Under the pieces are notes generated by a model. That model did not search any database. It saw nothing but the letters and a program-made list of their open reading frames with translations, and was not told the origin of the DNA. A program made the position numbers and the translations under genes. Positions 14,201 to 26,200 of a stretch of 60,000 nucleotides of DNA are shown piece by piece. Source of the stretch: Hydractinia symbiolongicarpus. Its lineage: Eukaryota > Cnidaria > Hydrozoa > Anthoathecata > Hydractiniidae. Within the stretch, counting starts at the first letter, position 1. Every line of letters begins with the position of its first letter. The DNA lies in assembly GCF_029227915.1 (NCBI RefSeq), contig NC_079877.1, positions 29,353,851-29,413,850 on the forward strand. Reading direction: 5' to 3'.

Positions 14201-17200
14201 ACATATCTTTTTACTTATTTTAGGTACTGATAATCCAACCGAATGCCCTCTTGGTACATTCCGTAATACAACTCTTGGTGAATCAGAAAATGACTGTCAA
14301 AACTGCACAGGAGGATGGTTTTGTAATGAGACTGGTCTCACTAGCCCAGTCGGTAGATGTAATCCTGGTTATTACTGCCCTCTCAGATCATCAAGTCCAA
14401 GTCAGGTCGTATGTCCACCGGGTTATTTCTGTGAATTAGGTACTGAAGTGCCTTCAGAGTGTCCACGTGGAAGGATGTCGAATGGCACAAGGTTGAGCAA
14501 AGCTTCGGAATGTCCGTTATGCCCAGGGGGATATTACTGTGCCACTCCTAAATTAACTTCTCCAACTGATGTCTGCAATGCAGGCTATTATTGTCCTAAT
14601 GGAAGCGTAAGCAGCCAAGAGAAACCATGCTTGTCAGCAATGTACTGTCCAACTGGTAGTTCTGAACCAAGATATTGTGAAGATGGAAATTATACTGCCT
14701 GGGAAATGGCACATTCTTGCATAACATGCCCAAAAGGATATTACTGTGTGGCAGATACTGTTATACCAGGTTACTGTCAATTTTTCTATTATTGTTACTA
14801 TTATTGCTTGTGAGTTTTAGTCTTATAATTTAGTTGTTATTTTCTACAAAATTATTTGTTTTTATCGCATTCGTAACTACAATAAAATCCAAGAGTTTAT
14901 TTATTCATTGAACTTTTCAGGTGTTAACAACTCAGGAATCCATAAGTGTCCTGAAGGATTTTATTGTCCTACTGGTACTGGAAGAGAGTGGAAACCATGT
15001 CCACTTGGAACGTACGGTGTTGGACTTGGATTAGAAGAAGAAAGAGATTGTACACCATGTGATGAGGGGATGTACTGTAGAGAGTTGAACTCGACTGTGC
15101 CAAGTGGAAACTGCTCACAAGGATATTATTGTGTTTCTGGTGTTGATACTCCTTCCCCACAGCTAACAAATCTTACTCATTGCCCATCAACATATGTTCA
15201 CATGAGTGTCGGAGGAAAATGTCCACCTGGTTTTTATTGTCAAGAAGGAAGTAAAACATACACAGGTATGATATGATAGTTGCAAAATATTTTACATTAT
15301 TTTTGAAGCTTTTTGGGAACTTAATCTGAAGTGGTAGCTTGTAAGATGCTGCAAAGTTTGATTAAAACTGTTTGTACAATATTACTCATCAGTTTCTAAC
15401 TTTTAAAAAGTTATTTTAAATTTGTTTATTTTAGCTTACAGTATGATAATGTTTATCACAATATTTATTTTTTCTTGTGCAGAGTTAGCTACACTTTTCT
15501 AGATCTTTTGACACACGACAAAAGGCCCGCTTGGTTCAAGTTTTCATTTTCAATTACTGAAATATCCATCAGAATATTTCAATCTGTGCTAAATAACTAA
15601 ACCTCAGTCATTACCATAATGTGTGTGCATGCTTTTAAACTCTATTGTGAAATTTTATTTCAGCTTGTGAACCAGGAACATATGCATCAGATGCTGGCAA
15701 CTACCAATGCTCACCATGTCCTGCTGGGTTTTACTGTCCAAAACAAACCTCAAACTACACTGATAATATATGTCCCCCTGGTCACTATTGTCCACTTGGT
15801 ACGAAAACACCAACTGACAAACCTTGTGCTCCTGGTACATTTAATCCATTACCAGGGGGTAAGAATGCATCTTATTGTCTTAGCTGTACTCCTGGATACT
15901 ACTGTGAAGGACATGGCAGCAGGAACACAACAAACCTTTGTGATGCAGGATATTATTGTCCAGGTGGTAACGGCAATAAACGACCTGTCAGTCATCAATG
16001 TCAGCCTAGGTATTATTGTCCAGTTGGATCTTCAGGAATGAAACCATGTCTGGGAGGACATTATTGTCTAACATCAAGATTGAAATTTCCAACTGGTCCA
16101 TGTAAACCTGGTTATTATTGTCCGAATGGTTCGCTGACTGAAACAGAAATTAAATGTCCTCCAGGACATTATTGTAAGAATGCTTCAGCTAGCCCATCCA
16201 CATGTCCAAGTGGCAAATATCTGCCTTCCGAAGGTGAAAGTGACGCAGGTGCATGCCTCAATTGCACTGCAGGCTATTACTGCAACACAACTGGCTTGCA
16301 CAGGGAAACTGGTCTCTGCAGTCCTGGTTATTATTGTCCTGGTGGTCAAAAGGTAAAAACACCAACTGATTATATCTGCCCCAAAGGACACTATTGCAAA
16401 GCCGGTTATCATGCTCCCCAAAGATGTGAGAATGGAACATACCAAGAAAATACAGGAAGTTCATCCTGTGATGTTTGTTTGCAAGGTTATTATTGTGACA
16501 ACACTGCAGCACCTGTGGATTCTTTGGTTGGCCGAGAATGTATTCCAGGTTATTTCTGTCCACCTGGTACGCGATATGCTAATGAACATGGTTGTTTACC
16601 TGGAACATGGTCAAATAGAACTGGACTAAACCATTCCTCAGAATGTGATCCTTGTCCACCTAAGTAAGATAATATTCTCTGTTCCTTTTCAATTTTTATC
16701 AAGAAATAAGTGACCCAGATAGACATTTTAAGCTTGGTTTCTAATAACATTTGTAATTGTTGTGCGGCAGTTCTTGTGCAACTCTTGTAGAGATCTTAAC
16801 ATCTTCTTAACATCTCAGGTTTCGCCTTGTTGTACAATAGAACAGATAGAAAAAACTCTACAGTATTTTGTGTCCACCATTTCAGGTGTCACTTTGTTGT
16901 ACAACATGTGTTTCCAATAAAGTCGTAATGGTGTCTGTTGTTCAAACATATTTTTATGCTAATGGAAACCGGTCCTTATGATACTTTCCCAAAAATGGTT
17001 CGAAAAACTACTTACTTCCATGTGTGATTTACCATTTTTATTCTAACATTCTCATTGTCAACGTTAAACATTTATGTGGATGTACATTACTTTCTAAAAT
17101 TTATACAGGTGATTGTAGTAAAGTTTTTTTTTTTGTTTAGATATTACTGTCAGCAAGTAGGCTTATCTGAACCTGAAAATCTCTGTCTGGAGGGAAACTT

Positions 17201-20200
17201 TTGTAATGGTAGCGCTACAGTGCCAGGTCAACATATTTGCCCCATAGGCCATTATTGTCCTACTGGTTCTGATAAACCAACAGTCTGTCCAAGAGGTTAC
17301 TTTTCAAAGACTAAGGGGAATGCGAATTTCTCTAGTTGCAAAGCATGTAGCCGTGGTAAATGGTGTGACCCTAACGCAGGAGCTATAGTGACTGAACGTG
17401 ATTGTTATGGTGGTTATCTTTGTGTCTCAGGTAAGGAGGGAGTATTTAAGTTCAACTTTTCTAAGAATGTGGGATTACTTTCTCAAAAGGTTGTGCTCTT
17501 ATTACCTTGTTTTCCACTGTTTTTATTAAAGCATAAATTTGCTAGTAGGCAATGCAACTTACAATGTTGACGAGAATCATTAAATAAACTTTATCATATG
17601 TTATACAAATTCATATATGTTGAAAGGATATCATAAAAGTGCTCAATACAACAAGCAAAACAAAAATTAATTGAGTCATGTACTTTTTTTAAAGTTTTAT
17701 TTTATAAATAAATGAATTACAATCTTATATAGCAATCTTATTAATCCTATGGACATTCCGATAAATATTGTACTGTTTTGTTTTTGTTTTAGGAGCAATA
17801 ACACCAACGCCCTCTAACATGACTGATGGAGGTCGTTTATGTTCTATCGGGCATTACTGTCCCAATGGCACTGTTGTTGAAAAACAATGTGAACCAGGCA
17901 CTTATGCACCAACTGAAGGTCATAGTACTTGCAGGTCATGTCCTGCTGGTTTCAGATGTCCAGGATTCGCTACCTCTGTACCGGTGGCCTGTCCTTCTGG
18001 GTACTATTGTAAAAATGGAACAAAAGATACAGGTGTAGCTTGTGATAAAGGAACATTTAATTCGTACGAAAACCAAACTTCCATCGCATCTTGTTTTCCT
18101 TGCCCAGCTGGTAAATATTGTGCCAATGCTGGACAACATTCTCCAACTGCAGATTGTTATGGTGGGTACCTATGTACATCTGGTGCACAGGTTCCTGATC
18201 CAGTGTTATGTCCAATCGGGAAGTATTGTGAAAATGGCACATTAAATGCCACCGATTGTCCTGCAGGAACATTGAGGGCGTATCCAGGAGCAAAGTCCAT
18301 CGACGATTGCCAACCATGCGATCCAGGAAAATTTTGTGATCGACCTGGTTTATCAACTCCCTCTGGTAACTGCGACAAAGGCTTTTACTGTCCAGATTTT
18401 GCTAAAATTGATCTAAAACAACCAACTTCATATGCATGTCCGCGTGGATTTTATTGCGATGTAGGCACGTCAGTACCCCGAGGTTGTTTACCTGGATCTT
18501 ACCAACCAGCTAAAGGATCTTGGGATTGTTTACCTTGCCCTGCTGGAAGATTCTGTCCAGGAAATACATCAGATGCTCAACCTTGTCCACCATATCATTT
18601 TTGTCCTAATGATACAGTTGCTCCACCGACATGTCCAAATGGAACGTATACAATGGATAACATCACCGGTCTGGCATCCAGTGATGAGTGTAATCCTTGT
18701 CCAGCTGGCTTGTTTTGTCAAAATGGTAGACCAGCTGCGAATTGTAGTGGTGGATATTTGTGTTTAACAGGAAGCATGGTTCCTAATCCAACTGACGGTA
18801 TACAGGGTATTATTTGTCCTGTCGGTTATTACTGTCCACCAGGAACTAAAGAGAAGTTGCAATGTGAAAAAGGAAAAGTGATTGTCCGGGAAGGTAGTTC
18901 TAGTGATAAAGACTGTCAGCGTTGCCCTGCTGGTTTTATTTGCACCACAGATAGCACTGTACCTCAACCATGTGAGAGAGGTTATTACTGTCCATTTAAC
19001 ATCACAAGAAAACCATGTCGCAATGGTACATATAACAACGTAACAAAAGCTACAGATGAGTCTTTCTGTAAATCGTGTCCTGCAGGCTATTGGTGCAAAG
19101 AAACAGGCACTGCTGACTACACCCAAATTTCATGCCCTGTCGGCTATTATTGCAATGAAGGTGTTATTCAGCCCCAACCTTGTCCGCCAGGAACCTTCAG
19201 AAACTACACCGGAGCTGAGAATGTTAAACAGTGTGATAAATGCCCTGCTGGACACTACTGTCCACTAAATGGTTCAGCAATATCGATTCCATGTACGAAT
19301 GGCACTTACTGTCCTAATGGAACTATCCATCCTGAATGGTGTGAAGCTGGTTTTTATTGTCCTGGTGCAGAAGCCAAAATACCATGTCCCAGTGGTTTCT
19401 ACTGTCCAAATAAAACAGCTAATCGTATTCCATGTCCTCCTGGACATTACTGTCCAGGAAATGATAACTGTACATTGACAAGTGGGGGAGCAATATCACC
19501 AACAATTTGTCCTTTAGGTAACCTTTATTAAATTCCTTGTTTTAGTCCTTTTAAATTTCATACATGGCATGAAGAAGGTATTTCTTTGGTTTCTTAGATT
19601 GAATCTGTTGTATCTCTATCCTCTATATTTAATCATCGTAATTTCATGTATTATATGCAGGCTATCAAGAAAGTCCTGGAACTCTTCGACACTCGATGGA
19701 AGATACATGTGTACAATGTCCACCAGGAACGTTTGGAGCTGCTGTTGACAGAACCATTTGCATCAAATGTAGAGCAGGAGTTATATGTGAAACTGGTGAG
19801 CATGTTTTTATATGTCTTATCTTTCGAGAACAGCTCGATGCCTGAATTCCTTTAAATAAAAAAAAATAAAAAAAAACGTTTTCTAGGAAATAATGTTAGA
19901 ACTACCTTTCTATGAAAAACTTTGATACAGAAAGGTTAAAAAACTGAAGAAACCCACTTCTCTACATAGGTGCCACCACCGATAATCCTCTTGGGAACAA
20001 TACCAAATATGGAGTTAATTACACCAATTCATACCCATGCCCCATTGGTTACTATTGTTTATCTGGAGATAAGATACCACGACCCTGTCCAAATGGTACA
20101 TATAACAACGTAGAATTTGCATCTGAGATATCCAACTGTACTTTGTGTCCTGTTAATCATTTCAATCACCGACTGGCACAAGCTGAATGTCTCCACTGTG

Positions 20201-23200
20201 GTGGACAGTCAAAGCAACCCTTCCCAGGACAAGACAAGTGTCAATGTAATGGTAACCACAGAGTATTTATGGTGAGTTGTTGTTTGTTGTTGTTGCTGTT
20301 GTTGTTGTTGTTATTGTTGTTGTTTTTGTTTTTGTTGTTGTTGTTACTCATTTTTTTCCTTATTTTGTAGCCAAGTGACAAGACATGTCTGTGCGAAAAA
20401 GGTTACAAGGTCTTTGAAGGACGCGAACAAGACTGTGCACAGAATCTGTACGATATCTGTTCAGAGGGACAGTGGAGAAGTCAAAATGGCGCTTGTTTAA
20501 ATCAGCAACAATGGCAAACAGCGTGTACAGAGGTATGATAATTTGTATGTGTGTAACAAAGCTGTATGATGCAATTCTAGATACTTTTTTACAGTATGAA
20601 CTTGGTTTGGGTATTAGTCGGCCATTTATACCACGTTTACCAGTTAACATGAAGTCAATTATAATTTTTAGTTATTTTTTGCTGTTTTTTTATTTTGTTA
20701 TATGTATGTGTATCTTTGTAGGTATGTGAGGAAGGTAAATATGTCGGTTTCGATCGCGAGCTCGGTTTATGTTTGTGTAAAGTTGATGATTTGGAGAAAA
20801 TATGTAATCGTGAATGTCGCATCCGACAAAAAAGGATTATGCAGTATGTCTGTACGGATCCAGTCACGATAAGAATAACAAGAACTGATCGCTCAGTGGT
20901 AAGTGGCTTACACAATGCTTTTAACAAATCTGGAACTCCTAGCCATGGTGTTTGTAAATATTCTTCTTGTTTGTAAGAATTTTTTTCGCTTCATGCTCTT
21001 ATAAGCTCTCAAGAAAACGATGTTTAAACGAAGAGATGAATGATTTGCGGTTGTTATTGTTATGTAGCTAGCCTATAATCGGTGTTAACCAGTCATTACA
21101 AGGCTAAATGAGAACTAGGCCTTATTAGAAAGCAGATTTACATGCTTTACCTTCACACCTGTAGCTACCGCTGTGGTAACAAGAAAACATTCTGATGTCA
21201 TTCTCACTTTAGGTTAACATGTTATATTCCGACTTACTTAACATACCCAACTTTCGTGAAGCTTTCTCGAAAGATAAGTGTGAGAAATTAGACGGCAAAG
21301 CTTATCCGTTCTACATGGTGCAAGTTGGAGGTGAGTTCGATATGTAATGATTATGTTACTGTAATGTTATGTGTTTTTCATCTACTCTAACGGAATTCAT
21401 TTTCGCCAGTTTTTATCAATTTTGTGAAAATTAGCTCCCGCTGGAATTATTGAGGAGCTGACTATTCACGAAAACCAACATTTAGATTTTATAGCTTCTT
21501 TGAAAAACGACATATTTTTTTCTTCTTGGTGACCTAAAACTTTTGTAACATATGTGTGAATTTTAACTTTAGTAGTCTTTGTGTCTAAAAACAGTATAAA
21601 TCGAGCAAATAATATTACCGAATTGTTTTTTGACGAAATTTAATTCTTGAGAAGTTTAACGACTTGCTAACTTCGCAAAAATTAGCTGTCGCGAAAAAAA
21701 ATTAAAAAAAAATTCCTTATATATTATTATTTTGTTATCGCTTCAAAATTCAAAATGATCAACCACTATTTTTTTCCGTGCCCTGTATAACTTAAGTTCT
21801 GTGATGACAACGCTGTCCTCTCTTATGAAGTTTCAACTCATGTGCTCAGTGTATGACCGATCTACGGATGAAAATATTTTTAATATTTCTCTGCAAAATA
21901 AAACAAGGAAGTGTGTCCATTACATTCACAAAAAAAGTAGGTACATGTCAATTAATTATCTATGTTCATGCTGGATGTTGCGAACCTTGTTTTTTTAAAT
22001 TTCAGTGAAAGGATTCACTGGAGCTTACGACCCTCCACCTGACGTGATAGTAGAAATGTTTCAACGAAATGCTGTGAATGCTTCTGCATCATTCCCTTCA
22101 TCACCATCACGCAGGCGGAGAAACCTACTTGCTGTTTCCGTCACCAATCCAGACATCAGCGGTATCACCAGCCCAACCACTTGTTTACGTTTCAACGAAG
22201 CCATGTTGTTTAGCGTCACAAATGATTTTTACCCGCAATATGACGAGACGAATTTGTACAATACGAACCCTGATTTTGACTTTGGTGCGTTTAAAGACCT
22301 TGCGGAGAGGCACAGGTTAATGGAGACAAATTCCACCTTGTTTGCTTTCAGGTTTCAAGCAGCAGGCGTTTACGCGTTTAAAATGAGCTCTTCCGGAAGT
22401 CAAAGAATGGTAAGCTGTCAGTTTTATCTTTCTGTTTTGTGTGCGATGCCACCAGGAAGAGACACAAGCTGGCATTTCCAGAAAGTGTTAAAAAATCAAT
22501 CAATTTGATCTTTTTGTTTGTTGTGCGGTGTACTAACCTCATGCTCTCAATAGCCAAGCAATTTTTTTACCATATTCCATAACTCTGGGTGATGAAAGCA
22601 GTATATTTATATGGTTTTTAATAAAATATTTTCTGCAATAAAACGATTTTAAAAATGTTACTTTGCTGACTTGTCTGTGCTCTTTTAAAATTATTGTTCT
22701 TTATTTATTTTTTCTTTAATCCATAATAACTTCTAAAATAACTCACTTAAGATCGTCCATGTTAGGCAACACAAAATAAGTCTATACAGATAAATTTCCG
22801 TCCCTTCTTTTTATTATACTTTAGTGTTGAACTTTATTTATTTCAGTATGTACGTGTCATGGCTCCTGGTGCACAGTGTGGTGAAGATGGTCCCTTCTTC
22901 GCGACCACTCCACGTTCAGTTATTCAAAATGGTATCGCTATAGACTCCAGTATATTAATCACTCCTGATTGGTTGTTAATTGGTCTCATGTTGGCCTGCT
23001 TCTTTGTACTGGTGTTAGTTCTTGTCTTAGCACTGGTAAGAAAGTTGTTTTATGTGTTGATTTGTTGATGTAATAAATATGGTGGGTTTAAATTAAGATT
23101 TTTTTATGTATGGAATTAAATTAGAAACATGAGAAATGAACAGGTTTGACATCTGGTGAAGTTTCATCTTTTTTGACTGTTAGCACAATCAGTATAACTG

Positions 23201-26200
23201 ATCATGTTGTCCAGCTTCTTGGTGTCTTTTGACGATGGGCTGTGATGAGAATAAAAATTTGGAAGTATCTTCTACAACTGTTGTATTTTAACCTTCATAC
23301 TTAGTTCATGTTCCGTACTCATGGATGGCGTAAATCATTATACCAAAACCCAAGATATAGACAAGCAACACAGCTGTATGATTTTGATGACTATTCATCT
23401 AAAGGCTCAGCTGTCCACCCGCTTAAGAAATATCACCGCACTAAAATGGTGATGGAGCAGTTAGAGAAACCGCCTGGCAAATCTGAGGGTCAAGGTCAGT
23501 GTTTTGTAAAGTGAAAGTTGTCTGTTTTTAATGGGATTTTTTAGTAAGGTAAACTTCGCAGACAGGAGACATTTTTCGCGATAACGAATTGGTGATCGAC
23601 GTTTTTTTTGGAATTAAAAAGTGTTATTCTATAGTGAACGTGCGATTTTGTACTTCAGGTCAAATGGTGGCTATCGATGCAGCTGGTGTAAAAGGCGATG
23701 AGTTCTGGGATTATGACCAGCAGGCAGACTTGGAAGCGTTTAGCACGAAAGATTTCTACTCAACGCTTGCTAAACAAACAAGTGAAATTACAGCCGCTCT
23801 TGCTAGACAAAAAGATCAAGTAAAGAATTACTAATTATTTGTTTGTTTGCTTACTTGTTTGTTTGTTTTTATTTGTGTGCTGCGCCAAACTCTTGTGCTT
23901 TCTAAAACTTTATTTCTGTTTTTTTTATCTTTATTGTTTATATTTGTATGTTTGTTTGTTGTCTTTTTTGTTGTTTTGTTTGTTTGTTTTTTTGTTGTTT
24001 TTGTTTAAGTTAATAACAAAATCCGTATTTTCCAGGTCAAACAACTCTACAACAAAATAACGGGTCAAGCTGAATCTCTAAAAGGATTGTGGGTTGCGAA
24101 GCTTAACTTGAAAGGACGAAGCGCACTTGCTACGACTGAAGACTTGCAATTGTACGAAAGAAACAAGGCTGAAGTATGAATTACTTTTCTATTGTTATGA
24201 TGGCATTTCTCTCATATATTTTAAAAAAGCTAGGCACAAACTGTTAAATTTTTTATAATGTTTTAAGAGCAAATAATGATATTTTCTTGTGCATTTGACT
24301 CCTTTCATGTGTTCCTTGTCTAACTGACTTTCTTAAGAATTCTTATGGGTAGCCAGCCTTTTTTATTGCTCTATCTGTAAATTATTTACGCGTCACAAAA
24401 CGTTTTGTTAAGGCAACGTCCTAAAATGACAATGGAAATCGTCGCAATATTAAGCAAATGGTTTTGTCTTGTTTTGTCACAAGTATATAAGTTTAAAATT
24501 TTGGACTTGCAAAAATATAATAAAAACGTCTTGAAAAGCTGAGACCATGTTTCTTATGTATTATACGGACACGCATCTCAATGTGTTTAGCTTGAAGAGG
24601 AAATTGAAAGGAGAAAAGAACTCGGCTTCAACTTCCAGCAGATACTAAGACAACAAAACGAAATATTTGTCAACGATGAAGACGAGCGCGAGAAACATCA
24701 AGTTGCATTTATGGCTATTGCTCGAGAGATCACTCGCCTTTTAAAAGAATATGCTGAATTTGATAAAACGAATGTCAATGAGGCTGGAACGAGAGATTAC
24801 GAAACTGAATTTGACGAAAATCTACAACATAAGTACGTTATTTGTTTCTTTTTGTTTATTTGTGTTTTTTTAATAATTTTTCATTGTATAATTGTTATCA
24901 CTTTGTTAGCAAGTGGAAATACACTTAAAAGACTTTGTTAGCAAGTGGAAATACACTTAAAAGTTTTTTCCACTTATTCATAAATTTTTTGCATTGCTTC
25001 CACAGAGTTGGTAGTCGTGTGGAAATGCTCATCCACAAGCTAACAGCAGAGCTTACCAGTGAAGCGCAACGTCGTGGAGCACTTGGTATAATCGGCCAAC
25101 AAACTGGTGCGGTAATGTTGATGAAAGACGGTACCGCTGTTCAGCGAGAACAGATACTAAATGCTGATGGTTCAGTCACTGATAGCAATTTGGTCACCTT
25201 TGATCAAAAGACAGGTCTTCTTATGCCGAACAATCAAGAAGTTAGTATGCTGTTACCAGATGGTGTGACCACGGTCGATGTACCTAAAGGGTTTTTCGTG
25301 CATCCCGTTACATGCAGGTTGATGCCAATAGAAGGTTTGTTACTATGTTGAGCTTTTTCCTTATCCTGTATACATTTGAACGGTAAGCCTGTATGTTTAT
25401 TTTAACGTATTTCTTGCTTTGATTTAACTTTAACATTTAACTCATCAAATTGTTCAAAGTCATAATATTAACCTAAAGATTTTTGCTCATAGAATGTTTT
25501 TTTTTTATATATATATAAATACTTTTATATTGATCCTAAACTGGCAACTTTTTGTGATGGAGAATTTGTATGGCGAGTATTGATTAATAAACAATATCTT
25601 GACTAGTAGTGTTTTATAAGAAAATTGTTTAATTTAATCTACAGGTAATGTTGCTTTTGATCCAGTGGCATCCCGGCTAGTGTTTACTACTGACAGTCCA
25701 AATGGAGAAGCATCCAATTCACATGATAGGTTAATACCGTACATACCGTATCCTACAAATCCTGAAACAGGTCAACCAACCAAAACAAATTTTAGTCCAT
25801 TGGAGAAGAAGAGTGATATGACTTTCAATGGTCCTATGGTCGATTCGAAGACAGGACAGACAGTACCTATTCTTGGAATGACTATTCACCCGACAACAGG
25901 TTTCTTGATTTTTTTTGTCCAACCGTAACCTAACCTAAAACCAATTAAGCATCCACCTCCATTCAGAAGTACTTACAAAGTAAGCGCCCTGAGATTAAGA
26001 GGGAATATACTTAAGCCACTAAGAGTTCCAAGCCACCGTCACCACTAAAGAAAGACTTTTATTGATGGGGCTTTTTGTCATCGGTATTGGTCTCTATTTT
26101 TCAATAATATATGTTTGTGGTAAATCATTTTTCAGTTGGGAAAATTAGAAAAGTATTGTGTGCCTTCTGATAATGCTTCACTCTCCTATTTTATGTCTTT

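Noticed and set aside
20272-20370. Poly-leucine extension of exon 24 read through the intron
   Set aside because: It is the (TTG)n intron. A TAG at 20368-20370 closes the frame and splicing to 20371 restores the domain.
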